Source: Platerodrilus igneus (taxonomy: Eukaryota > Arthropoda > Insecta > Coleoptera > Lycidae). From it: a DNA stretch of 64,000 nucleotides. Below the pieces are notes generated by a model that saw nothing but the letters and a program-made list of their open reading frames with translations, made no database searches and had not been told where the DNA came from. A program made the translations under genes and the position numbers. This document shows positions 46,957-58,746 of this stretch, one piece after another. Every line of letters begins with the position of its first letter. Within the stretch, counting starts at the first letter, position 1. The stretch spans positions 1,302,001 to 1,366,000 of the forward strand of contig JARFIW010001090.1 in assembly GCA_036346225.1 (NCBI GenBank), read 5' to 3'.

Positions 46957-49915
46957 CTGTAGAATGTTTATTTTAACTTGGTGTTTACAAATCAAGATTG
47001 GTAAGCAAATTCGTATGTTTATTCTAAATTATTCTAAAACCACAAAAAGGAAAACCATTCAATTCTATTTTAATCATAGAATTTTATAGTAGAATTTCAA
47101 AGTTAAGAAATTTATTAAAATGCGCCTTCAATTCTGAGCTTTTGAAGTTTTTAAATAAATTCTGAGCTTTTGAAGTTTTTAAATAAATTCCATTCAAAAT
47201 GACATTATTTTAATTACATATTGCTGTAATTATCATAAAGGTGAATCCGACACTCACCGACATAAGATTACATAGAAGAGGTCATTGGCTCAGGACATAG
47301 ACGCTGACTAATAAAATATGATTGATAGTGGAAAGAAGGAGTTTGGTTGGAAACAACGAATTAGCGTTAGAAATAGTCATAGCAACCTGTCATTTAAAAA
47401 CTACAAAATGTAGTAATATAATAAAGTCAAAAAGGGGGAGACGTAGGTATTAATGCTAGATCTTCAGAGATGTTAATTTAAGGGGGATTTGGAATTAATA
47501 TAAGTAAATTGACTTAGTGAAAAGAATGTTAGTCTAAAATTTTAAAAATGAAGTGAGGTTCAGGTATGTTAGAAAGAAACAGCTAAACGGTAGATGAGGC
47601 ATGCGAAGTTTTCGATTTTACACTTATTGAAGGTTAAAGTTCAGAACGCTTGCGGACGGAAATTTGTTCGTTATGACCGTGTGTATGGAGTGAAACTGGA
47701 TTTGTTTATTATGCCATTAATTTGGGAATCTTGAAGTATTATAGTTGTTGTTTTAAAAAATGAAAAAACTGGTGTGGTCTAGACATTACTTGAATTTGAG
47801 GATGTAAACTGTAAGTAATAGTATATACTTATGTAAGATTCGGTATAATTTATATGTGATCGTGGACGTTAATATGTTTTGACATTTTTCGACATAGGAC
47901 GTTAGTCGAAGAATAAATTTATTAACCATAAAATATTAAGAAATAAATAGGTAATATGGATTTTGAAAGGACAAGGTGATAGTGCAACATTGGTATTGGA
48001 ATGTATTCTTGTTGGAGAAACGACATTGCCATTCATTTATGATTCATAAAGCGAAAAATTTTGCAACCGAATAGTTTTGTGGCTGCATTAAATGCAGTTT
48101 TCTTTAGGATTTGCTTTAGGGTTTAATTTTATCACCTGGTCAGATTGCAGATAAAGCTAATGTCACAAAACTATATTTCTATGTAGGTGTATGTATGATG
48201 ATACATTTTACGATAATTGAGGTTAAGTTAGGTAGAATAGCCAAAGCGAGTGAGTTTATGCGAAATAACAGTCTTCCACATAGACAAAGACTTCACTCAG
48301 CTTGCGACAATCGACTGTTTAGCGCCCCTGAATATTAATGAAAACGAAATCTTTCAGGGTAAGTGCTAATGTAATGCAGAATTTTTAATTAGAAACCTTG
48401 TTATTTAATACTTTAGTATTTCTTTAGTGTTCTCTATATTCTTTCCATTATTATCTATAGGAATCCACTCCCGAACACTGTAGTTAGCCGTCGCACACCT
48501 TTTGTTGTTAAAGGATTTCCGCTCACTTCCGGAAAAATCAAAATTTAAATTATTTCCTTTGTAACAGTAAACAAATTTCATCCGTAACAAAGGTGTAACG
48601 ATACGGATGGCTTTCAATCATCTTTTTGTATTCGAATACTTCGTTACATTCTAATGTAATCACAAGTAGACCATGTGGCGCCACAATACTATTTAATGCT
48701 TGTGTTGTTGGTGAAGTGGTCTTGCATAATGTTCACGAACGTTAGAAATCCAATTATTATTAAATATGGCCGAATGATAGTTTAAACACTAACTGCAAAC
48801 GCACTTTCCGCATTTTTAAGTTACGAAGCACAAGTACCAAGTCGGACAACAACAACAAATAATAATAACCTAAACTAATTACCCTGAATTCCTCGCATCT
48901 GTGTGATAGAGATAAATCCAGGTTGCCGTATTAGGTATTCATGTAAATATCCAGAGCCAGAACTAAATTGTGGTTTCAAGCAGGTGTATTGAATAAGGTT
49001 AGAAATATATCTAACTTGATTTATATGCGTTTGAGAGAGGAATACTATGAAACAGCACACAATGCAAATATTAGTAAAATAGAAATTCACTCGTTAAATT
49101 TAACAGAGTTGGCATAACGAGAAGTTTAATGAGAAATAACGAGCTAGCTCTAGTACTTAAACGAATATTTAATAATTATTCATATCACTATATTTGTTAT
49201 TTAGAAAACTTGTAAATAAACTGTTTAGTAAACAAGAAGTATGAATATCGGATTGCCCTATGCACTACAATCGAGCATCGATTTCTTTCTGTAAATTCTT
49301 GGAGACATTAATTTGCTCCATAGAGTTGTCTGTATATAAGAAACCTTTCCATCACTGGATCATACTATATTTTTTGTGCACACTTTCAACGATCCCTCTA
49401 GTAACTGAAGATGTTCTATACAAATGTCTTTCTTAATCAAGATTCCAATATTTTGTAATAACTTTTTAAAGAATTTAAAGAATCTTTTGACAACACCTGT
49501 AGCTATTTAAGCTGACCATAATAGCGTATGGTTTATCACTATTCCAAGACTGTATAGCCTAATACTACCTACAGGTCCTAAAAGTCCATCCCACATACCA
49601 CCCTGGGATTTACATCACGCAAATAAAATATAGAGCTAACCTCAGCTTATATTTCTGCCGCTAATTTGATCTTAGAAAACGACCCATCATATCCAAACAA
49701 GTGAGTATATCCCCATCTCCTTTAGAATACTACCAAATCCCTAATTCTCCCAGGTTACGTCACAAAACCAATATAAAACACCAACAATGTAGCCTCCTTT
49801 CAATATTATAGAATTCTGCATGTCCATGTGCACAGTAACCCTAAGCACGCACTTCTTCTCTGCAATTAAGCAGTTACCTCAAACAAATGTAAATAAACAT
49901 AGACATTGTTTGCGG
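46957..49915. other. Intergenic DNA with a 28-bp duplication
   Basis: A perfect 28-bp tandem duplication lies at 47131-47158 and 47159-47186. The rest is AT-rich, with short frames (for example 48405-48617, minus) that I cannot assign. Confidence 0.4.
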
Positions 49916-52110
49916 CTCAGTGTGCTTGTATATTTGAGTCAGTGTGCATATGTGTGTGTGTGCGTTTTGTGTGTGTGCATTTGTGTGATTGTGATTGGGT
50001 GCACGACCTACACATGAGCATGAGAGGGCGAATCAACATGTGCATGTGATGATATGTGCATGAACATGTCGGGTGAGTGTAGGCGGAGATGCAAGCGTGT
50101 GTATGTGGAAGTATATATGCTTAAACGTGAGGTTGTACATGTGCACTTTTTGTACGGGTCCTACTTGGTTATGTGAGGTTGCATATGCGTGCAAATGTCA
50201 AAATGTGTGCGTGATAGTGTGTGCGCAAAGTGCGGATGGTCATAAGTACATGCGTGTGTACGTACGCCTTAGCGTAAACATGTGCACGTTTGAATGTGAG
50301 CATCTGTATCTGAATGTTTGTGTGTTTGTGTAAGTGTACTTGTACCAGTGCGCTTTCGGTTGCATGAAATGTACGCCGGCTTGAAAGGGTGACTGTGCAT
50401 GTGCATGGAGTTGTACCTTTGCGTGTGAGCATATGTATCCATGTTTCTGAACGAATGTCTATTCTTGCACATGTGATTGTGGGTGTGTGGTCCGTGGGCA
50501 TATGCGTGCGTATGTGCACATAATGTACATTGGCGTGAACATGTGGTTATGCATGTGCATACATGCGCCTAAGTGTTTGTGGCCGTATGTTGCATGTACG
50601 TGCATGTTTGTATAAGATTGGGCACATGTATATACGAGGGTTGGCTGAAAAGTCTTGAGCCCGACACAGAGATAGTGCCAGTAGGGCATTTATACGCTAA
50701 CATTGCATAGTACTATCCCTTACTAGCGTATGCCCACAGTTTCAGGTCACTAGCTTGGTTAGTGTTTGATTAACAGTGTTTAAATCAAGATGATTTTAGA
50801 GTTTTCACGAAAATTAAAAATTGAAAAAAACGAGCGGTAATGAAATACTTCCATTTGAAGGAATTAACGCTTAAATAAACCAAGGAGGAAGTGGACAGCA
50901 CACTGAATTACTCTGCCCAATCATATTCAATGGTTAAAAGGTGGGTTGCAGAGTTTAAAATAAGATGGACGTGTACGTGTGACGAGCCTAGCTCCGAACG
51001 CTCCGTGAAAGTAACAACTCCTGAAATTATTGAAAAAATTCATCAAATAGTCCTGGAAGAACAGGTAAAAGTGTTAATGGCGAGTACTAAGCAAGTTTAC
51101 TGCAACGTTTAAGCGAGGATGTAAAGGAAAAACGAACTTAATTGGTAAAAACAAAGTGTTTCACCTTGATAGTGCTCCCGCACATTGGTCAGTCATCGCA
51201 ATAGAAAAAATCCATAAATTAAGGTTTCAATTGCTTGAACATCCACCTTGTTCGCCAGACTTAGTACCCAGTGACTACCACCTATTCCCTAACCTCAAAA
51301 AATCCTTGGTGGACGAAGATTTCAGAGCAACTAGGAGATTATTGATGCTCTGAACAACTATTTTGAGGAGCTTAACAAATCACATTATAGACATGGTTTA
51401 ATTAAGTTGGAACACCAATATGATAAATGTATAAGCCTTTCTGGATATTATGTTGAGAAATAAATAAAAAAATTAAAAAAAAAGTTGTTTTCTTTATTGG
51501 GCCCGGGGCTTAATAGTCGACCCTCGTATGCGAGTACAGTATGTGTGCGTGTATTTATGTGCATCTTCGTGAGAAAACGCGTGTGCTCGATCTTGGTCAT
51601 GTGCACGTCATATAGACAGATGTCAACATATGAGAATGCATATGTGTACGAGAGTGCGCTATCGTGTGTGCATATATGCGTGGGTGTGAGGGTTCGCATG
51701 CGCTAGCATGCACGTTTGCGTGCACATGGGCGTAAGCGTATAGTGTGCATGTGTGTTGATGTGAGTGTACGTCTGCATATACATGTACGTATAAGGTGTA
51801 CATGCATATGTATGGTTTTGTGACTGGATGCAACAAATTTGTTTACATGGTCGAGTGTATTTATGTGAGTACGCGTGGTCGGGTGTGCATTGTGTGTCCA
51901 TATGCGTGTGTGCAAGTGTGTACCTATGGGTGTATGTGTGTGTGTATACACGAACGAATGCGTGGTGATATACATCTGCTTAAGCATGTACCTGTACATA
52001 AACCTGTACCTGCGCATGCACCGCTTCGTGTGCCTGCCCATGCGCCCTTTTATTTCACCCATTGTGTTTATGTATTTGTATAGTTTGTATACACGTGCGT
52101 GTGCATGCAC
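49915..52110. repeat. TG/CA-rich alternating purine-pyrimidine tract, split by a mariner
   Basis: 49915-50630 and 51530-52110 are degenerate TGTGTG, GTGCATGTG and GTACATG sequence with few perfect units. Open frames on both strands here, rich in H, T, C and Y, are low-complexity artefacts. Alternating purine-pyrimidine DNA of this length could flip to Z form. Confidence 0.85.
50635..51526 (+). mobile_element. Internally deleted mariner-type DNA transposon
   Basis: TA duplications (50633-50634, 51527-51528) flank inverted ends starting CGAGGGT. The total is 892 bp against about 1.3 kb for an intact mariner. The plus frame 50891-51112 encodes the transposase DNA-binding half (YSMVKRWVAEFK, CDEPSSERSVKVTTPE). 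The frame 51156-51353 encodes the end of the catalytic domain (DSAPAH then SPDLVPSDYHLFPNLKKSL, the last two aspartates of D,D34D). The middle and first catalytic aspartate are missing, so it is inactive but could be moved in trans. Confidence 0.9.
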
Positions 52111-53550
52111 GCATCTGCTATACCTGATAGTTAGTCTACAGCATCGAAACTGCGGAGCACTTACTTTACATAATAGATTAATTGCCAGTGTCCTTTACTA
52201 CCTTTCAAAAATTTTGTAGAACAGAAATGATTTTTGCTGCAATCAATACTTGTACATTTTGGAGTTGATTTAGCACATATCTCGTCTCATTTTTAAGGAA
52301 TTTAGTTAGTAGGTATAAATATTTGATACTTTTGTTTGTTGTTATACAGCATTAATATCTTAAATAGCTCTACCTATTACATATTCTAATCAGAAATTAG
52401 CATTTAAACTAAGAAAAGTAAAAACAATAAGTTTATACATATTATATTTATAATTCAGTGCTTCTGCATACACAGGGTTATACCAAGTATTTGAATATTA
52501 ATACATGACTATTTAAAAACTTCTTAATGAAGATGTTTAGAGCTATATTGAAACATTTATTCAAAAATTCTTAGGTTGACAATAGAATATCCCAGTTCTT
52601 TGATATTTATACAATTTTTATCGTTTTCCAATATCTCTTCCTTAGTTCAATATGGTATCATATGGGTATATATGGTTAAAACATATACATGCTATTCTAC
52701 TGTACTACGTACTATGCTCATTATTTCTATATTGTGTTATTAAATGAAATAACAAGCATAGTTTAGTCACTAGCTTTCCTTTAAATGCTATTAGCATTAT
52801 GTATCAGGAACACATTCTTAATCTTAAGTGTATGTACATTTACTGGCTAACATTAAAGTTTTACAATAAATTTAGTAGTCATACACAATATGATATATAT
52901 GGTCATTCTACATACAAATAGGTTTTCAAAATACTGCTGTAGTATATAAATTTTAAGCTTACATATACTAATAATAGTACGTCAGACTCAGAACCATATA
53001 GATACTTCAGTTTTGTGATGACCTTTTGGCCCCCCTAACTTGTGCTATCTATCTATCTAACTATCTAACATCAATACATCTTAAACATTATGTGACCAGA
53101 CATTTAAGTAAATATAGAGTGAAATGCGTTACTTCTAAGATTACAATTACTTAAAATAAGTTATACATATTATAATCAAATGTATTTAATGTAGGTAAAT
53201 ACTAAATTCTTGGTAAACTAGAAGAGTGAATTGAATTTACGATTAAGATCTAAAATTTCATCACAACAATAAGGACTAAAAGCATTTCGGTAATCGTTCC
53301 TTAAGCACGTACAATTTGAATTCCGATAACTGCTCTTAATGCCTTTATCACACCAGTCTTTTAAACAGACTGCAAAATAATCAATTTGTATTTCTAACTA
53401 AATTTAAAATTATACAGCTATTTACAATTCAATAAAATTAGAAATAATAAAAAGCCTGGAAATAAACTCATTAAAAATTTAAAAACTGCAGATTGATGAG
53501 AGTGTCAAAGGAATGTGTAAAATAAAAAAAGAACTAAAAATATACAATAT
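52111..53550. other. AT-rich DNA, possible 3' untranslated region of the exon at 53551-53745
   Basis: No ORFs. Several minus-strand AATAAA-type signals are present, for example at 52556-52561. A short CTAT repeat lies near 53046-53070. If the exon to the right is real, its transcript would run into this region. Confidence 0.35.
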
Positions 53551-53745
53551 TTACACAAAAGTAGTAGCTGGTGCCGTTCGATCTTCATCATCTTCTTCAT
53601 CTTCATCCTGATCTCATTGCCACTTCATACAGGCTATTATGCACACAATAATAACCATGAAGGATGGTGCAATAACGAAAAATCCCTTGTTGTAAGTTAG
53701 TTCTTCATTTTTAACTACATCGTTGGGATGTTGGTCGTATTCATC
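53551..53745 (-). CDS. Possible terminal exon of a single-pass membrane protein, with an in-frame TGA
   Basis: A minus-strand acceptor (CCTGTTTTTAG, AG at 53747-53746) precedes an open frame starting at 53745. The peptide has an acidic/polar stretch (EYDQHPNDVVKNEELTYNKG), then a hydrophobic segment that looks like a transmembrane helix (FFVIAPSFMVIIVCIIAC), then MKWQ and a TGA at 53616-53614. The same frame continues 20 codons to TAA (53553-53551): an acidic run, then RTAPATTFV, ending in a PDZ-ligand-like TTFV. The gene is not identified. The TGA may be the true stop, a mutation or sequencing error, or a readthrough site. Confidence 0.45.
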
Positions 53746-54401
53746 TAAAAACAGGAAATCATTTTTTTTAGATATTAAAATAGGTTTTGTTCTGTATTTT
53801 AGTAAATATATTAAACACTGTAATGGTAGAGATTAATAGAAACAACAATAATGTAAGAAAAGGAAAAAGTAAAGTGTTACTGCAATGTGCTCCTAATGAT
53901 CAATAACAGCGTTAAACTAAAATAAAAATTAGTTGTCAGAAAAGTATTTAAATTACCTTATTATCCTTGCCTCTCTAATATGTATGTAAAAACAAACTAG
54001 AAAGATGAAAAATGCATGATTTAACAAAGAACTTAAAACTAGGTACCTATAAAAAATAAGACATCTATGTTTTATAAAGTCATTATGTTCTCCTCATATT
54101 ATTAAACTATTCCTTTTAAATAGTTCTAAAAGAACTACAGTAACACACAATAGTACTTATGTTTCTTCTAGACTGCAGTGTTTTAGGATACATTTATTTC
54201 CAACTTTGTAGATCAGTGTTTTATCATATGGTTTTCAATAAAAACGAGATTTTAAATAGTATCCAATCAAGAAGTACAACTTTGTGTTAATTAGTCAAAG
54301 AATATGTTCAATGTTTTTCTCAGTTATAATTTTTAAACCAATTTTCTAGTATTTAAATAAGTTAGATATAGTTTGAGTAACCTACAGATTTAGAAAACGT
54401 T
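53746..54401 (-). other. Presumed intron or intergenic DNA
   Basis: AT-rich, no ORF. If the exon at 53551-53745 is real, this and the LINE at 54413-58735 would lie in its upstream intron. Confidence 0.35.
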
Positions 54402-54412
54402 AGTTTTATTAT

Positions 54413-55450
54413 CATCATCATCATCATTGGGTCTTCAGTCCTGAAACTGGTTAGACGCGTACCATCATTGTTTCCTATTCTGAACTAACCTACAGATTTC
54501 CCCGAAATTTGCACAGTCTGCATCTATCACTATCTGATCTAGGTCTACATCCACCTCTTTTTCCTATCTCTGCTTATATATTCCACACTATTCCCCAAAA
54601 ATGCCTTAAAACGTATTCTGCCCTTCTATTTCTCATATTTTTTTCCCAAAGATATCCTTGTTCTCTTACTGTTTCTATAACCTATTTGTTATTACCTTTG
54701 TCTGTTCATCCTCATACATCTGAAGCACGACATTCCAGAGGCTGCTACTGTTCTTCTGTCTGCTTTTCAGACTGCTCGTATTTCGTAGACATACTGTCTG
54801 TGCTGTGCTCCACACATACGCTTTCAACAACTTTTTGTTCTATGTTTGTTGTTTTCATCATAGGGTTTTTTTTTGTTAGGTGCAGTTCGGTCCCCTTCTA
54901 TTGTTCTACAATTATATACCCTATTTCTCCGACATTCAGTGGTTGCGAAGGGGGTAAGCAGCCTGTGGCTGCCAAGTTCCCCCAGCACTTGAACATTTAC
55001 TGATTTAATATTTTTTCCAATATATCTTTTCGCACAGTCAACATTAGTTGCAGATATTTCACAACAAACAACTAGTTGTTTATACTAATCATCAGATTTA
55101 TCTGCGCTTATTTTTTCGTCATTGGGTTTCCCGTCTCAAAACTGGTTGAACATGTACCTACACTTATTTATTTTCTAAACTAACCTACATGGTTCCCTGA
55201 AATTCTCACACAGCAATACAGCTCGGTTCCCCTTATATTGTTTTCTAATATTATGCCCTATTTCACTGAGATTTATTAAAGGGGGTTAAGCAACTTTTGG
55301 CTGACAAGATCCCCCGACACTTAGACATTTGCCGAAATAATAGTTTTCCAGTAAATGCTTTCACGCAATTACCATTATTCGAGAATATTGCCCACCCAAT
55401 GCTTGCAGTTGCTTATAATAAATATCATGTTTAAGTGCAGTTACTTTCTT
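54413..55450 (-). repeat. Tandemly repeated 3' end of the RTE-like LINE
   Basis: Module starts with CGTCATTGGGTTT..GTCTCAAAACTGGTT-type sequence occur at about 54421, 55117 and 55451. The module at 54421-55116 repeats a diverged copy of the C-terminal coding end plus a 3' tail. That at 55117-55450 is a shortened one. The copies at 45.3 kb and 60.2 kb have the same series, so it belongs to the family and not just this insertion. Confidence 0.8.
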
Positions 55451-55460
55451 CGTCATTAAT

Positions 55461-57485
55461 TTATCCATCTTGGGACTGGTTGGATGCGTACCTCCATTGA
55501 TTTCTATTCTGAGCTAGCCTACACATTTCCCTGAAACTCCTACAGCCTACATCTTTCACTATCTGTGTGCAGTAGTCTAACCTAGGTATACTTCTTCTTC
55601 TCTTTTTTCCTATCTCTGCTTCAAGTATATTCCGCACTATTCCCTCATGCCGTAGTATGTGGCCTATCATCCTATCTCTCCTATTTTTTACCGTTTTCCA
55701 CATATTTCTTTCTTCCCCTACCATTTTTAGTACCTCTTCGTTCTTAACTTTGTCGGTCCATGATATCTTCATCAATCGTCTGTAGCACCACATTTCAAAG
55801 GCTTCTACCTTTTTCTTGTCTGCTTCTCCTACTGTCTAGGCTTCACAAACGTACAGTGCTGTGCCCCATACATATGTTTTAAGCAATCTTTTCCTTGTTT
55901 CTATGTTTGTTGTCTTTGAACACAGTAGTTGCTTTTTCTTGTTAAATGTAGCACAACCTTGTGCTAATCTTTGTTTTATATATTTTGTGCTTTTCCCATC
56001 TTGCGTTATTTGGCTTAATAGGTAGCAGAAATCCTTAACCTCTTGTAAGTTCGTGTTACATATTTGTATTCTTGTTTTTGATTTATTTTTGCCTCCTTTG
56101 CATACTAGTACTTTAGTTTTACTTTTGTTAATTTTCATACCGTATCTCTCTGTTAGAACCGTTTCCATTTCATTGAGAGCAACTTCTAACTCTTCCTTGC
56201 TAGATGCTAATACCGCTATATCATCTGCAAATCTAAGCATATCAATTTTTTGTCCCTGCATAGTAATTCCAAATGTCTTCCTGCATTTGACAGTATTCAT
56301 TGTCTCTTCAATGTACAAGTTAAAAATTAATGGGGATAGGGAACATCCCTGTCTCACCCCTTTCCTGATGTTTACTTCTCTACGTTCCTGCTGTAATTCT
56401 ATTACTGCTGTTTGCTCTTTGTATAAGCTATGTACTATCCGTCTATTCCTATAACTCATTCCAATCTTTTTGAGTATTTCAAACATTTTTTTTCATTTTA
56501 CATTGTCAAATGCTTTTTCCAGATCTACAAACCCTATACACACGCTTTCCCCTTTTTCTATTGTTTTCTCCTATATCACCCTCAGAGCTAAGATAGCCTC
56601 CCGTGTTCCCCTGTTTCGCCTAAACCCAAATTGGTCTACTCCTAGTATTTCTTCAGCCCGTTTTTCCATTCGTCTTTGTACAATTCTAGTTAATATTTTT
56701 GATATGTGTGCTGTCAAACTTATTGTTCGAAAATTTTTACATCTATCTGCGCCTTTCTTTTTTGGTATGGTTACTATGATGTTATGTTTGAAATCTTTGG
56801 GTATCTCACTTGTTTCATACATATAGCTTACAAGTTGGAAGAGACGTTCTGTTACTGCTTGACCAGCGGCTTTTAGAGTCTCTGTTTGCACCTTATCTGT
56901 ACCCGGCGCCTTACCATTCTTCAGACCCTTTAATGCTAATTCAAACTCATCTCTAAGTATAGGATATCCCAAGTCATCACTTTCAATGTCTGATTCCTTT
57001 TCTAATGCAGTTAGTTCTTCTCCTGCATATAAATTCCCTATATATTCTTGCCATCTACCCACTTTCTCTACATTTTCTATAATGACATTTCCTCTCGCGT
57101 CCCTTATATTTTTGCTATACGGTTTTATATCCCAAAAATTGATTCTAATTAGTTTGTATGCTTCATCCGTCTCTCCTACTTCCATCTTAGTTTGTACCTA
57201 TTTGCACTTTTCATCAATCCATTGTTCTTTAGCTTTTCTGCATTTGCGAATAATTTCCCATTTTATGGCTTTGTATCTCTGTTTTCCTGTTTCGTCTGAT
57301 TTATTTTTGTATTTTCGTCTTTCTTCTATTAAATTCAGGATATTTTTTGTTATCCAAAGTTTCTTATTTTCTTTTTGTGTATACCCCAGAATATCTATGG
57401 CCGCCATGTCTAGGCTGGATTTAATGTAATTACATTCTGTTTCTACTTCCTTAGTATCAGATATTTTCTCGATATCTTTCAGCAA
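55461..57485 (-). pseudogene. RTE LINE reverse transcriptase and C-terminal domain
   Basis: One reading frame with four in-frame stops (57198, 56571, 56487, 55836). RT motifs in order: KNGKAPGTDKVQTE, IVTIPKKKG, FRTISLTAHISKI, GVDQFGFRRNRGT, a FVDLEKAFDNVK box, RQGCSLSPLIFNLYIE, and the catalytic MLRFADDIAVLAS near 56235. The distal part has TRKRLLKTYVWGTALYVCEA and MWCYRRLMKISWTDKVKNEEVL, then RRDRMIGHILRHEG, a domain shared by many RTE proteins. Without the stops it would be a complete RT. Confidence 0.9.
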
Positions 57486-57512
57486 TTCATTTGACCTTTT
57501 TTCGAATCTTTC

Positions 57513-58436
57513 TTAAATATCTTTATCTTTTAGTTTCTGTAGGTCCAAATGCCTTTTTCTGTTCCTTTTTTTCAAATTTTTAAATTTACGTGCGGCCTTC
57601 ATAATTACGATGTTGTGGTCGGTGTCTATATCTGCTTCTGGGTAGCTTCTACAGTCTTTTACTTGATTCCTAAACCGTTGTCTAACAAGAATGTAATCTA
57701 TTTGATATTTTCCTATATCTCCTGGCATCTTCCACGTATATCGTCTTCTAGCATGATGTTGAAATAATGTGTTTGTAATGATTAAATTGTTCTTGTCGCA
57801 AGATTATACCAGCCTATTTCCTCTGTCGTTTCTAGTGCCTAAACCAAATAAACCTACTATTGCTCCTTCCCTGCCCTCACCTACCACTGCATTAAAATCC
57901 CCCGTAATTATTAAATTTTCATGTCCTTTTACGTGTCTTAATATGTCTTCGATATCTTTGTAGATCGCTTCTACCTCTTCGTCACTGTAGCTAGAGGTGG
58001 GCATATATACTTGTATTATTACTGTGTTTACTGGTTTAGATTCTAATCTAACCGTGAGTACTCTTTTATTCTTTTGTAAGTAATTTTCTACACAGTATTC
58101 TATCTTTTTTTGCATAACTAACCCCACGCCCAAATTTCCCTCCTCTGCTCCTGTATGAATTACCCTGAAGTCTCCACCCCAAAAATCCCCCGCCTCTGGC
58201 CACCGAACTTCGCTGATCCCTACTATATGTAGTGATAACCTATTCATTTCGATTTTTAGGTTCTCTAGCTTACCCACTTGCTTCATAGTTCTAGCATTCC
58301 ACGCTCCGACTCGCAAAATGTTCCTGACTCTTATTCTTAACTTTTCGATCGCATCCTCCGAAGTAGTCCCCTCCCGGAGATCCGAATGATAGACTATTTT
58401 AACTCCGGAATCTTTTACCCCAGAGAATGCCATCAT
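57513..58436 (-). pseudogene. RTE LINE apurinic-type endonuclease domain
   Basis: Starts at ATG 58436. It has GAWNARTM, then GISEVRWPE (metal-binding glutamate), VYMPTSSYSDEEVEAIY and IITGDFNAVVG. The open frame ends at 57804. After a frameshift the domain continues at 57513-57728 with MPGDIGKYQIDYILVRQRFR and DIDTDHNIVIM, the final conserved D and H. This enzyme nicks the target DNA to prime reverse transcription. The catalytic residues I can see are present, but the frame is broken. Confidence 0.88.
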
Positions 58437-58746
58437 TTTATTATAATTTAGGTACGCTGTGTACTTGGGAGGTAATGTGGTGGTTTCCCGTTGCCTTCCA
58501 CATCGCGGTAGTGTGTCTTAGGCTGCCATACCGACCCCTATGGTCTCTGCCAATCTAACTACCGAAAGAGCCGCTGCCCTCTTTCGGGGACCTATCTTCG
58601 TCTGGTTCCTCACTAACAACCCTACTACTTTGGTTCGACCTGTAGTTTGGCTCTTTAGCTCATTAGAACACGCAAACCATTTCACCTGTTCTAATAATCT
58701 AGAACTTCGGCAAGGTGCAAGTCCATTCGAAATGGAGTTTTATTAT

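Larger units (their letters stand above)
54413..58735 (-). mobile_element. Full-length RTE-like LINE, 4.3 kb, decayed
   Basis: Flanked by a perfect 11-bp duplication, AGTTTTATTAT (54402-54412 and 58736-58746). The minus-strand order is a short 5' region with GGCAACGGGAAACCACC, AP-type endonuclease, reverse transcriptase, C-terminal domain, then a 3' end made of repeated modules and finishing in (ATG)n. This is the RTE clade layout, often annotated in insects as craniofacial-development-protein-2-like. Several stops and a frameshift make it non-autonomous. Confidence 0.93.

Noticed and set aside
49820..52219. Many H/T/C-rich open frames on both strands
   Set aside because: Low-complexity translations of TG/CA-rich DNA; none resembles a protein family.
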